Assembly (NCBI GenBank): GCA_030407315.1
Contig: JALQPE010001976.1
Span: forward strand, 62,001 to 126,000
From: Asparagopsis taxiformis
Lineage: Eukaryota > Rhodophyta > Florideophyceae > Bonnemaisoniales > Bonnemaisoniaceae
DNA: 64,000 nucleotides
Reading direction: 5' to 3'
Both the position numbers and the translations under genes were made by a program. The notes under the pieces were generated by a model. That model saw nothing but the letters and a program-made list of their open reading frames with translations, ran no database searches and was not told the DNA's origin. Below are positions 52,561 through 63,400 of this stretch, piece after piece (the stretch's first letter is position 1; every line of letters begins with the position of its first letter).

Positions 52561-52651
52561 TTTTCGTGCGGTTCCCACTCGACCTTGAACTAATTGTAGC
52601 CTAACTGTTCAGATCTTCGACGTGCTTCTTCAGTGTGTTATTTCTTGACGA

Positions 52652-52960
52652 CTAGTTACCAAGCGCGATACAATCCACGCTTTTGAACCATGGGTGTTCC
52701 TTCACTGCATTCCAGCCATCCTCACCAGTTCCAAGACGTTCCGACACATCACGGCGAAGAAGCTGTGTGATTAGATGTCTCACTTGCTGAGACAAACTTC
52801 ATGGATAGTAGATGGGCGCCTTTTCTATACGCCGGTAAATGTAGTTCCTGTCCTTTGAATAGAACGGTGTGTGACCGGGACAGTATCTCGTACGAAAGTA
52901 TCCCAAACGCCCATAAATCTATACTGGTGTCGTAGCTCTGGCCACCGAGCATGCTAGCTT
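52652..52960 (-). pseudogene. Protein kinase C-lobe fragment (AGC-type), frameshifted
   Basis: The minus strand reads [20 protein letters not shown], kinase subdomain IX (DxWxxG). After a frame change at about 52776-52794 it reads RHLITQLLRRDVSERLG, then VKEHPWFKSVD, the subdomain XI pattern of AGC-type kinases (LLxxDxxxRLG...HxWF), and ends at a stop at 52652-52654. The frame change coincides with a perfect inverted repeat, TGTCTCA-5-TGAGACA. The upstream catalytic loop and N-lobe are absent; instead the sequence is joined directly to the UFD2-like fragment. This looks like a captured fragment fused to another gene. Confidence 0.75.
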
Positions 52961-54615
52961 GCAATTGAACGGATCCACCTTATCGCTCAATAGGATGCGC
53001 GAGATTACCGCCCGGTCCATTATACTACCAGACGTCGGTAGTCGCACCGGATTCCGCATCAAACTGCTCATAATCGGGTCCAGAAACTCGTCTGGAATCT
53101 CCCCGAGCTCCACTTCAGCATCTTGGTCCTCCTGAAATGCACGAGCCGCATCCTCACTCACCCGCTGCAACGCCTCCAATTCCCCCGATTCAATAGCTTG
53201 CGATTGAGTCCAATTTTCAACACACGCTCACACAATTCCTTCTTGTATGATCGTCCGTCGCGTCCAACCGCCTCCGCGAACAAACGCTCCCCGTCAAAGT
53301 TCAGATACGTTTGCATAATCCGTGTCAGTAACTGCTGTGGTTTCCAAAACACTTTCTCCGGTTCCGACACCGCCAGATCCCGACACCGCTGCCCGCACAG
53401 TCCGTCCAGCAGATATATCTCAACTATAGTTGAGCATTTCCGCAATGCGTGACACCATTCCATCGCGTAGGAATATTCGCCGCACAACCTTGTCCTTTGT
53501 TGTTATCCACAGCAATTTCACATTGTTATTCACCAGTTGATTGTAGCTCTTCGCCAAGCCATCCAATCGCTGCAACCGCTCTTGTTTTTCCACTTTCTCC
53601 TCATCCGTCAGCGCCTCCCTCTCAGCCAACCCTCCGCGCATCAGCATTTGCATCATATGCATCCCCTCTAAGTCATCCAGCACAGAGTCCGGCAAATGGT
53701 TGACATCGTTCAACACTATAATTACAAACCTCAGGAATCGTGTCTCATCCCTCGCCTCCGCTCGCACAGACTTGCGATAGTCCTCCATGCGTATGTGATC
53801 CCGTATGCTCGACATCTACGTACAGGCGAAACAGCGCCTCCGGTAGAAATCTTCTTGACAACTTGTGACTTGCAAACAATCCCTCCATCACCGGGTTGAC
53901 CATCCGCCCATCGTCCTCGTCATCATCCAACCCACTGCCCTTTGGGAATATTGTGGACAGGAATTACACTAATTTCGAACGTAGATACGGATTCTTCACA
54001 TGCAGCGGTGATGCAGCTCCAGCAATTGCTGGAGCTGCATTAATGCAAAAACTCACAATGTCTTCAAGTAGAGCACTGCTACCATCAACAATCTGTGGTG
54101 CATAACGCATCGCCGACAGTAGTACCGTTGTGATAGTTTCCACTGCATGTTCAGGCAGCGAAGCCATGGCTTCGCTGTTACCATTACCTCCTACACCCGC
54201 GGGTGAAGGTGGTAATGGCAATGGAAGTAGCGACTCTCGCTTCGGTTCCGCCCTATCTTCTTCATTAGCCACTCCGCATCAGCTGTCACAAACCTCACAA
54301 GAGCTGTCAACATTTCATTGTTCTGTAAATATACATCATAGCACAGTTCCGCCTGCACCAAGTTGTCAAACTGCCTCTTAAACATCACCAATTGAGCCTC
54401 TTGGTAATCTGGTAACGCATTCTGCTGTTGCGCACGTTCCGTGTCCGAAATCATTTCCTTCAACCGATGTAACGACCGTCGCAGCGTTCTTCGTACATAT
54501 GTACGTGGGATTCATTGCAGTTGAGAACATATGTTCTCTACTGCAATGAATCCCAAATGGATGGACCGCATCGAAAGTCAGAAACACTCCGTCACAAAGC
54601 TGAAATCTTTGCATA
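52961..54615 (-). pseudogene. UFD2/UBE4-type ubiquitin E4 ligase fragment with U-box
   Basis: Scattered minus-strand frames together follow the UFD2 core in order: FKRQFDNLVQAELCYDVYL and TADAEWLMKK; LPEHAVETITTVLLSAMRYAP; ALLEDIVSF then VKNPYLRSKLV; LPEALFRLYVDVEHTGSHT; VRRIFLRDGMVSRIAEMLNY; LLDGLCGQRCRDLAV and RLFAEAVGRDGRSY. The U-box is [20 protein letters not shown] then [18 protein letters not shown]. In cells this family elongates ubiquitin chains. The copy is broken at several places, and at least three of these carry short perfect palindromes (53419-53434, 54011-54040, 54506-54555). The end is spliced onto a kinase fragment at about 52960. It is transposon-captured or interrupted host sequence. 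Confidence 0.85.
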
Positions 54616-55690
54616 CAGCCGGAGCAACCAACTTTATTGCCGACTCACTCGCTCTGCCTTCAGAAATCGGCCCTGCTCTCGCCGTTGAGCTCCTCCCCGC
54701 CTCACGTACAGTCACTTCAAGTTGTCGCGCCAGAGACTCTTGTGCATTCTCGTAGAGGAGAGCTTCAAAGGTGAGAATGTGGAGGGCAAAGCAGATGGGC
54801 CGGGGTCGAGGAGAAGGGTAACCAGTGGTTCGGGCTGTCTGTAAGCAGGCTTACAGTCTGAGGACAAGGCCAGTTGGGGTAGTGAAGCGAGAGATAAACG
54901 CTCATTATTGCTAAATCATTGCATATGGCGCCACGTGCTACACATCGCACTTTCTATATTTACAAGTCTTTTCTCTATCGAGCGTCACTCCCAATGCTTC
55001 GTAACGTCGGTGCACACTCTTCAACATCTCCCACCACGATATTCTCAAGATGATGTACCGTCCTCCTCCCGCTTGCATTCAAATGAATACGTGGATATCC
55101 ATGTGGATATACGTACGTATGGATGCCATTTCTCGACATGGCTACTATGCGATCATGAGCGATTGGCAGTGGCAATGGGAAATCAACTGGGAAACATGTA
55201 ACTTCGTCTTCCAGCCATGAATATCTCCATTTGCAAATAAATTAAGCACTAGGCAGCCTCTTGCTTTCCGAATACGTAGAAGGCCGAATTGCGCAACTCC
55301 TTTAAACAGCGACGTGTCGTTGATGTGGCGGAACGTTCATAATCCGTGTTCTTCGTGTATTCACTTGATTAGTTGTACAACTATTGCAGCACAAAGACAG
55401 TTTTTGAAATAGGCGTTCCAAAATTCGATCGAATAGCCTCGAGGCTATGAGGGCTGTTTGGATCATCGCAGATACTAATGCTCGCGCAAGACTTGTTGCG
55501 TTCTTCTACCAACAGGATATCGCACGATATCCTATTGGTAGAAGAACAGGCTAAGGTTTGCTCACAGAGCATTTGTAACACTGAGTCCATAAGAAGCATC
55601 GAAGTGACTTACAGGCCTTCTTCTTCTTGCTCCCATCGGAGTACGTTCTATCTGCTCTCCTCTAGAACTTATCCTCCCTCATACTAACTT
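54616..55690. other. E2 segment of unknown origin with palindromes
   Basis: No gene is recognised. It contains ATAGCCTCGAGGCTAT at 55433-55448 (perfect, 16 bp) and a near-perfect 46-bp palindrome at 55501-55546 (TTCTTCTACCAA...TTGGTAGAAGAA). It may hold further captured DNA. Confidence 0.4.
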
Positions 55691-56182
55691 CACAGCATCC
55701 TTCTATCTGTAAAGCTCCATCAAAATTACTATAGTCGTATACCACACACCATTCCAATATTTTCTTTCACACTAACACTATGCTCCATATTTCCTCTCAA
55801 GTCCACTCCACCAGACAGTGTTGTCAACCAATGCACGGTACTACCCGCAGACAATACAATTTGCTATCTACACTACTGTCTACAGATTTCCCCAGACAGT
55901 GCAGTAATACAATAAAATGCACTGCCTCAGACAGTAAAATGTACTGTCTGCACATACTGTCTGGCGGCAACACTTCCAGACAGTAAAATTTACTGTTCTG
56001 GACAGTAGATTTTACTGTTTTTGATATTGTCCAGAATTAGTGCCATTTTACTGCTGCAGCAGTACTCGGAAATTTCCAGACAGTAAAATTCACTGTCTCC
56101 GCGCACTGTCTTGGCCAGACAGTAATTTTTACTGTCTCAGACAGTAAATTTACTGTCTTTTTTCATTCTCAACACCGTAGTG
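55691..56182. repeat. E2 L-type terminus and subterminal repeats
   Basis: An inverted near-copy of 14146-14630 with ACAGTAAAATTTACTGTC motifs, ending ...TCTCAACACCGTAGTG at 56182. The next base begins GC-rich retroelement sequence. Confidence 0.9.
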
Positions 56183-56472
56183 TCGAGCCAGTCGTGGCTC
56201 TTCATATCGTGTGATCGTCCGCGCGTGGACTCGTCGTCCAATCTTTCGTTGGCGCTCGTGCCTCCACCAACGTATGGTGTCGAAAACGAAAAGAGCGACG
56301 GCTCTAGCACGCATCGCGCCCCCCAACGCAAGGGTGGACGTCCCGGCCACTCGTTGTGCCTTTGCTTCTCGTTCGTGCGGCTCGTCGCCTTCGTTTGTTG
56401 CATCGTGCAACTTCGCGCACGCGTGCGCTTAACCCGACGCTCGTGTGCGTTTTCGGGGGCCGTCGTGGCCTT

Positions 56473-57948
56473 TCACGTTGTTGCTCGTCGCACGCGTGCA
56501 AAGTATCGAGAGACGCTCTCTTCAGATACGTTCCGGCGGGGCTCCCACGTAGGGTCACGATACCCGACCCACTTCACGATGAAGTCTAGGGTGCCGTCAT
56601 CGTTTACGCGATGGTTTAGTAGGTCGTCTACTACATACGCCGGACCGTCGCGGTTCTTGTCGAGGTCTGCCTCGGTGGCATCGTATGGCTCCGGCGGGGG
56701 CGCGTTCGCCGGCGTTGGCGCGTACGCAACGCGGTCCGAGTTGACACGTTCAACTACGTCTCCTCGTTGGATGACGAACGTTCGTACGTCGTTACGTAGT
56801 ACGCGGAACGGTCCCAACGCGTGGTTGCCGAGCTTCGTGCCCTTCGTGGTCCCGTCCGTCGGGTCGATGAATACGTATTCTCCCGCGCGGATGTTTCGAT
56901 TCGAGACACGGACTCGCTTGTCGAAATTTCGTTTATAACGTGCCTGCGCGGCCTTCAGCGTTCGATACGCGTTATCCATCGTTGTGGCGAGCTCACGAAC
57001 GTAAGTGGCTCGCCCTCCCCCGTCGGGTAGTTCGCGGTTCGTTACCGACGTGTGTAGCGCCAACGGTGGCGGTGGATTCGTGAGAATCAATCGAAGGGCG
57101 TCGTGCCCGTGCTCGAATGCACATGCGTGTTGTACGCAAACGTTAACCCGATGCGTATCGATCCCAGTCGTTCTGGTTTTCGTTCACGTAATTGCGCAGC
57201 ATCGCCAGGATCGTCCTGTTGTAGCGCTCCACCTGCCCGTTCGTTTGGGGGTGGTACGTCGACGTAAAGACGTTCGTTACGCCAATCTCGTTGCAAACGC
57301 GCTGGAAGAACTTAGCAGCGAACTGCTTTCCGTTGTCGCTTATGAGCGTCCGTGGGGGTCCATACGAGAAGACCCACGCGTTGACGAACGCACTCGCCAC
57401 GTTGGCGGAATCGATATTACGTAGAGGTACGACTCTAGTCAGCTTCGTGAAGCGGTCCGTTATAACGAGAATAAATCGGTTGCCACGCGTGGTCTTCGTA
57501 AGCGGACCTAGTATGTCGATACATAGGTCTCGCAGCGGCTCCGTAGCCGGAAATAAACGTAGCGGGTTCGTCCGTTTGCGAAGCATCACGCGGTTCTTCG
57601 CACATCCAACGCAGTTTCGTACCGTTGCGTGGATGTCGGCGGCCATCGCGGGCCAGTAGTACGTCCTCCGTAGGGTATAGTACATACGCGTTTGTCCGGG
57701 ATGTCCAGCGAGGACGTGGTGGTGCGTTAACTCCAGCAGCCGCGGCCGTAACGAACCGGCACAACGATTTGTGTACGTTCCTCATCGTGAGGGTTCCGGC
57801 GTCGGAGTAGGCCATCGTGGCCTTCGAAGAATGCAGCGTCCTGCGTGTCAGACTGTCGTGTCAGTATCGTTTGACAGAACGCGTCCTCGCGTTGAGCTTC
57901 GATAAGCTCGTCCCTCGTAATGGGGAGCTGAACGTCAGCTGGTGGCAC
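56473..57948 (-). pseudogene. Gypsy integrase with C-terminal chromodomain, frameshifted
   Basis: Frames 57727-57948, 57435-57815, 57143-57685, 57087-57296 and 56473-57090 together cover integrase. They include an HHCC zinc-binding region (H residues near 57700 on the complement; NCVGCAK), DILGPLTKTTRG, SDNGKQFAAKFF and NGQVERYN, giving the D,D,E core. A tail follows with YKRNFDKRV, a GPFRVL-like segment and a chromodomain (FIVKWVGYRDPTWEP, near 56550-56590). Integrase joins element DNA to the target, and chromodomains direct insertion to marked chromatin in this group. The frame changes make it nonfunctional. Confidence 0.85.
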
Positions 57949-59891
57949 GCGTGCCGAATCGTCTTCAGCAGCGCGCTGTTCGTCGAGGAAATCCGGTTCC
58001 TCGTCAAGAACGTCATCGAGCGACGCGTCGTGATTGAACTCGAGTTCATCGTTGCCAGCCGTCGCGGCTGGTGTTCGTTCGTATCACGAGTCTCGTTCGA
58101 CGGGTCGTCGTGACCCCCGGCATTCGTCGCCTTTTTACGTACGGACGTCGTTCGTCCTTGCCCATTTCGTGTGCGTTGTCGACGACTGCGAGTCGTCACG
58201 AGGACCGCGTCCCCGTACGATGGTACGTCATCGTCGACGGGTCGACCGTCGTCATACGTAGATATCACACGTGATAAAGCGTCAGGTACCTGGTGCACGC
58301 GCCCAGGCCTGTACGTAACTTCGAAATCGAATTCGGCAACGCGTAGCCTCCATCGTAGTAGTCGTCCGGACGCGTCCGTCAACGTCATCAGCCAACGTAA
58401 GGCTTCGTGGTCCGTACGTACGGTAAATCGTTGACCCTCTACGTAGGGTCGGAGCGACGTTATCGCCCAAACGACGGAGTAGCACTCGCGCTCGGTCGCC
58501 GAGTAACCACGTTCGGTTTCGTTAAGGGTCTTCGACCAGTACCCAATCGGCACCCATTCGTTGGGCTTATCTTCGTTTTGCTGCTGGAGCAACGTAGCTC
58601 CCAGCTGATACGCCGACGCGTCGGTATCGATCATGAACGGACGTCCCGCCTTCGGAAGGTGCAAGACTGGTGGCGACACCAGTATTGTCTTCAACGTTTC
58701 GAACGCATTCGTTTGCGCGTCCGTTGGGTTCGTCCAATCGGGGGAAGCGTCCTTCTTCAAAATCGTGTTGAGTGGCCGAGCGATCTCGGCATACGCCTTT
58801 ACGAAACGGCGGTAAACGTTGGCCGCGCCCAAAAACGATCGACATTGCGTCTTGTCCCGCGGGAACGTAGCCGTACGAAAGGCTTCCTTGTTCCGTGCTG
58901 CGACGTGCAGCTTCCCTGGGGTGATCACGTGCCCCAGGTAGTCAACTCGTGGTTGAAAGAACGAGCACTTCGTGAGCTTTAACGTTACTCCCGCTGCGCG
59001 TAGCAGGGAAAGCACCTGGTCAACGTGACCCAGGTGAGACTCGAGGTCTTTCGAAAAGACGATTACGTCGTCTAAGTAGACAAGGCACGATTGCCAACGT
59101 ACTCCGGAGAGGATTATGTCCAACGTCCGCTGAAACGTAGCGGGGGCATTTCGTAGCCCGAATGGCATTCGCACGTAGCGATACGTTCCCATGAAAGACG
59201 TAAACGTTGTCTTATCACGGTCCTCGGCGGAGACGGGCACTTGCCAGTAACCGGCGTTACAATCGAGTGTCGTGAAGATGGCGGCGTCGCCAAGCGAATC
59301 GAGGCAATCTTCCATACGAGGAAGCGGGTACGAATCAGCGATCGTTTTCGCGTTCAAACGCCTGTAGTCGACACAGAAACGTAAGGATCCGTCCTTCTTC
59401 GGCACCAACACGATTGGTGACGCCCATTCGCTGGACGCGGGTTCGATAACCCCTTCGTTGAGCATCTTCGTGATCTGCTCCTCGGCTATCGTACGTAGAG
59501 CCGGACCCTGTCGATAGGGCATTGAACGTATGGGCCGCGTGCCCGGTTCGAGTTCGATTCGATGCTCCGTAGCATTGATTTCGCCGAGGCGTCCGCTCGT
59601 CCACATTGACGAATGTGTAGCTAGCATCTCGTTGATGCGCTTTCGTAAATCCTCGTCGTCGAGGTGCGACAAATCGATTGTCGACTGCCAATCCGTGGCG
59701 GGGTCGTTCCCCTTTTCGTTGACCAACGGGTCTGGCGTTTCGTCGCCCAACCCGTTCGTATTCGTCCGCGTCGTCGCGTCGACTAGCGGTAGGTTCAAAA
59801 CCTTCGCGAGGGCTTCGCCGCCCTCACGCTTGAGTGGGACGATTCCCAACGGGGAGCGTACCGCGTACGCAATCGTCGCGCCTTTCGGCAC
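57861..59891 (-). CDS. Gypsy reverse transcriptase - RNase H (676-codon frame)
   Basis: One continuous frame contains the linker EHRIELEPGTRPIR, RT motifs SEWASPIVLVPKKDGSLRF, TTLDCNAGYWQ, MPFGLRNAPATFQ and the catalytic YLDD (CLVYLDDVIVFS), then DYLGHVITPG. RNase H has FMIDTDASAYQLGATL and FTVRTDHEALRWL. These residues are intact. The frame is out of register with the upstream protease and with the downstream integrase, so the polyprotein is broken, although this domain itself looks recent. Confidence 0.88.
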   Translation of the reverse strand: MPKGATIAYAVRSPLGIVPLKREGGEALAKVLNLPLVDATTRTNTNGLGDETPDPLVNEKGNDPATDWQSTIDLSHLDDEDLRKRINEMLATHSSMWTSGRLGEINATEHRIELEPGTRPIRSMPYRQGPALRTIAEEQITKMLNEGVIEPASSEWASPIVLVPKKDGSLRFCVDYRRLNAKTIADSYPLPRMEDCLDSLGDAAIFTTLDCNAGYWQVPVSAEDRDKTTFTSFMGTYRYVRMPFGLRNAPATFQRTLDIILSGVRWQSCLVYLDDVIVFSKDLESHLGHVDQVLSLLRAAGVTLKLTKCSFFQPRVDYLGHVITPGKLHVAARNKEAFRTATFPRDKTQCRSFLGAANVYRRFVKAYAEIARPLNTILKKDASPDWTNPTDAQTNAFETLKTILVSPPVLHLPKAGRPFMIDTDASAYQLGATLLQQQNEDKPNEWVPIGYWSKTLNETERGYSATERECYSVVWAITSLRPYVEGQRFTVRTDHEALRWLMTLTDASGRLLRWRLRVAEFDFEVTYRPGRVHQVPDALSRVISTYDDGRPVDDDVPSYGDAVLVTTRSRRQRTRNGQGRTTSVRKKATNAGGHDDPSNETRDTNEHQPRRLATMNSSSITTRRSMTFLTRNRISSTNSALLKTIRHACHQLTFSSPLRGTSLSKLNARTRSVKRY

Positions 59892-61059
59892 TCGCGGTCC
59901 TTCTTCGTGAAGTTAGATACGATATAGAGAACGTCTCTCTGGGTCCTACGTCGACCACTCCGTTGGCTATACGAAGCCCATGCCGGAATTGCACCGACGC
60001 TTTCGGTTCGAGGAACACGAGTCCGGTCGCGTCCGTCGTCACGTTGACGGTCCGTTGCGACATCGCCGGTACACGCGTGTACTTCGTCAGGCGAACCGAG
60101 AACGTTCGGCTCGGCCGATTCGCGGCCGCGTTACGCTCGCGGCGTTTCGGGGGCTCCACGTTTGGATTCGTCTCTTCCCCCTCCTCGTATGGAGTCGTCG
60201 TATCGCCCTCCGCGATAATGGGTATCGTATCTCCCCGATGGAGGTCGATTGTTTGCGCTCGACAGCGTATAGCATCGACATGCTTCGACATGAACGACGT
60301 GCCCATTATGACGGGGACAGCCAGCGTGTTGGCTACGAAGAATTTTACGCGGAACAGCGAGTTCCCAAGCCTGACACGAAGCAGGATGGCGCCTTCGATA
60401 GGCAAACGTCGCCCGTTGGCGTCTCCGAGCTTCGGTAGCTCTTCGTCACGTAGACAGCGGTCGACCCAGTCGTAGGGTAGTAAACTTGTTCGTATCAAGT
60501 TGTAGCCGCTGCACGTATCCATCGCGATGGTAATCGCCCTCATCACGTTGAGGTCTAGTCCGATCGTTCCGGACACGATATAATGCTTCGACGCAAGTAG
60601 GCACGTATGCCCGTCGAGGACCAACGGTTCGGTCCTGACCGGCGCGCGGTCTGCGTCTTCGCTAGCGGTTCGTCGCTTCACCGTATGAGCCCGTATGGCT
60701 TCTTTTGCGTCGACACGCTTCGTATAAGCCGCGTGCTTGGCTTTCTCGCGCTCGGAAGCGTCGTGCTTCCGGGTAGCGCGTCTCGCTCGTCTGCGAGGCT
60801 TCCTCTTCGTGTGAGGTTCGTTCGTCCCGTCGGACTTCGTTTCTTCCCCCACGTCGGGTGTCGTGTGACTCGAGTTGGCCTTCGCGGCCGTGAGCTTTAC
60901 GTAACTCTCGTTCATCGGTGAGCCTGCGGAGGACCAATCATCGACGTCGGTCGTCCCCCTTTCACGTAAGGGTTCAGGCGATGTGGGTGGCTCGTGACCT
61001 ACATCGCCTGGTCGTTTTCCGGCGCGAGGCCGTTCGACACGTCGTCGTCGTGAGCCCAC
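59824..61059 (-). pseudogene. Gypsy aspartic protease region
   Basis: A 411-codon frame overlaps the end of gag by about 60 bases in another frame. After a Lys/Arg-rich leader it has IAMDTCSGYNLI, where the usual D-T/S-G is altered to D-T-C-S-G, and VPVIMGTSFMSKH, the flap-side hydrophobic-G motif. The altered active site, with the frame change into reverse transcriptase at about 59824-59891, suggests loss of activity. Function in the family: cleavage of the Gag-Pol polyprotein. Confidence 0.75.
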
Positions 61060-63400
61060 GAAGCTCGTTCGTCATCGTGACTCGTTTCCACCTCGAGTGG
61101 TGTTTCGTCAGCGGGAGTCGTCACGTAGACTCCGCTGCGGCCATTACGCTGGCCATTTCGTTCGTTCGCCCACGGGCGGGGGTCACGTCGGTCATTACGA
61201 AAGTCGCCGCGGCGCCTGTCGAAGGGCCTTCCCCCGTCACGATTGGGGTTTCGGAGTATCGTAGGCGGCGTGCCGTACCTCCGCGGGGTCACGTTCCCTC
61301 GCTCACCAGGTCGTTCCTGGTTACGTTTGGCCATTCGTTGGCGGAAGTACTCAGCCTGACGTGGGTTGCTCTTCACGTGGAAGAGGTAGTACTTGTACGC
61401 GAAAAAGATCCGTTGATCTGGCGTCAGACGCGGACACGTAAACGTCGAGTGGCCATCTTCGCGGCATGACCAACACGACAGCGTCCAGTAATCATTCGGG
61501 ATTACGGAGTGCGCCAATTGCGTCTGCTCGCTCGTGAGCTTCGGCACGTCCTCGCATGGACGGTTCAATCGAGCTTCGAGCTCGTCCGGCTTTTCGTTTG
61601 CCGTTTTCGTATCGTTGGGCGGCGGCCCGTTCGTGAAGAGGATCGCCTCCAAGTTCTCGGCAACGTGAGCCGCAGCGAGCGACACGTCGTCATCATCCCT
61701 CGCGGGGATGTTCGGGTTACCATCGTGGTAACTGGGCTCGCTAGCCCGTTCATTACGTAAGTACGCGGACTCATCGTAGTCCGCGAACTTCCTCGACTCG
61801 TGGTCGGAAATAGCCAACGTAGGCTTCACCGGAAACCGCACTTTCGGTTTCGCGGCTGACGCGACAGCTGCCGTACGTGCACGGAAGGTCGTTCCTTCGG
61901 CCGTCGCCAATCGTCTCACAACGGTGAGGTCGTTCCTCTCTCGTTCGGGGAGTGACCGGAGTCGTTCCGTCACGGCTGCCCGCGTCGAGGGCAGCAAACC
62001 ACGCACGTAGTGGTGAACGAGGAGTCGGTCCGTAAACACGTAGTTACACGCCCGCGTGGCGGTGTCGAGTCTATCAGCGTACTGATTCTCGTCCTCGTTA
62101 GGACTCTGCGTGATCATCGTGACCTTTTCGTAGGCCTCCTGCAGCACGTCGTCCTGCAGGTATCGTTTGATCAACGCGTTGATCACGTGAGGCCACGAGA
62201 ACCTCTTCGTCGGATCAGTCGTGATCACACCAGTCGTACACTGGGAATCGTAGAACCGTCGGGCGTCCCCTTCGAGGAAGAAGTGCAGCGCACGTACTGC
62301 CACTCCCTCGCACACTCCGAGTGTGCTGAACCCATCACGTATTTGGGCGAGGAATCCGAGTAACGTAATCGGATTCCGGCCGGAGAACGGCTTTAACGTA
62401 GGGAAAAGTCCCTCCAGCTCACGTTTGAGCTTATGTACGCTTTGACTCTCGTTCACGTAGAGATGTTCACGTACATCGTTAAGTCGGTACATGCGGTACG
62501 ACACCACGTTCGCAAATGCGTCGAGCATTGTCGTGTGCTCTGCCAACGCGTGGCAAACGGGTCCGAGGGCGTTCCCTGGTAAGCGTACCGCGTCGGCACG
62601 TTCGTTTTCGTGGACTCGCGTGTCCGTCGTGCCGAACGTTCCCAGCCACGGAATGTACGTCTCACGTGGCGGGGGAGCTCTCGTATCGAATTGTGCAGCT
62701 CGTGCTGCGTCCGCCGACCGCGCGTGGTCTGGGGTATCGTTAAAACGTAATTGCCTTCGTGGCGTCTCGTTGGGGTTGGCGATGGCTCGTTGCACTGTCG
62801 CCCCCTTCCGTACGTTGTCGGGGTCGTCGGACCGGGTGTTGGTGGGTATCCTCCCGGAACGGCCGGGGAGGATTGCGAGTTATAGGCGCGCGAGCCTTCG
62901 TAATTCGGATCGCTTCCGCTCGGCGGAGCGGAACGTCCGGCGACGATTTCGTTGAATACTACGACAAACGAGTCGAGTCTTCCCTCCACGGCGGAGAGGC
63001 GGTTTCGTAAATCTTCGTTTTCCCGTTCGAGGGTCGCTGAGCGTTCACGTAACGCAAGAGCTTCGCGCTCCGAGACTCCGAGTCTCTGCCTTACGGCTTC
63101 GTCGACGGCCGCGTCGCTCGCCCTTTCGATGTGACCTCGAAGGTCTTCGTACACTACGCGTAGTGCCGTGGGAGTCACGTTCCCTTCGTTGAGCTGACCG
63201 CGCGTTGCGGGGTCCATGCTCACGGACTCAAACGGGCTTACCGTACGTGGTAGCTGGCCGATCGCCTCGATATCCGGCGGGATAGATCGATCAGTCGCGA
63301 AGATCGCTTCTGCTGACAAGGCCACGTCGGCTTCGGCGTCCGCTGACGTTGGCAACGGTTCCCTGGGCGACGCGCTGGAATTCGACACAGCGTAATTCAT
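60999..63400 (-). pseudogene. Gypsy gag, one frameshift
   Basis: The first ATG is at 63400; that frame encodes an N-terminus with a coiled coil (REALALRERSATLERENEDL). Near 62800, at a run of five C/G bases, the coding continues in the frame 60999-62795. That frame has a retrotransposon gag domain (LKPFSGRNPITLLGFLAQI, FFLEGDARRFYD, LIKRYLQDDV, YADRLDTATRACNYV) and a CCHC zinc knuckle, CWSCREDGHSTFTC (about 61433-61477). The product forms the particle shell. A programmed shift is unlikely because other breaks of the same type occur across the element. Confidence 0.8.

Larger units (their letters stand above)
41092..56182. mobile_element. E2: decayed, inverted relative of E1 with captured host-type gene fragments
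   Basis: It starts with an R-type end (CACTACGGTGTTGAAAAGGGG at 41092) and finishes with an L-type end (TTCTCAACACCGTAGTG at 56182), so its orientation is opposite to E1. The transposase, methyltransferase, Tudor-like and orphan genes are missing. A mutilated dioxygenase gene, palindrome arrays, a 172-bp tandem array and fragments of cellular-type genes remain. A second R-type end at 47285 means the L end may instead pair with that, giving an 8.9-kb derivative inside or next to an older remnant. Flanks (GTC and TCG) give no 3-bp target duplication. Confidence 0.7.

Noticed and set aside
14143..56185. 3-bp target-site duplications for E1 or E2
   Set aside because: Flanks are CAA/CGT for E1, GTC/TCG for E2 and ATA/TCG for the 47285 derivative. 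None match, so no duplication is claimed.
62780..62820. Programmed ribosomal frameshift in gypsy gag
   Set aside because: The break lies at a homopolymer, and similar breaks recur at five or more places in the element, so random decay fits better.
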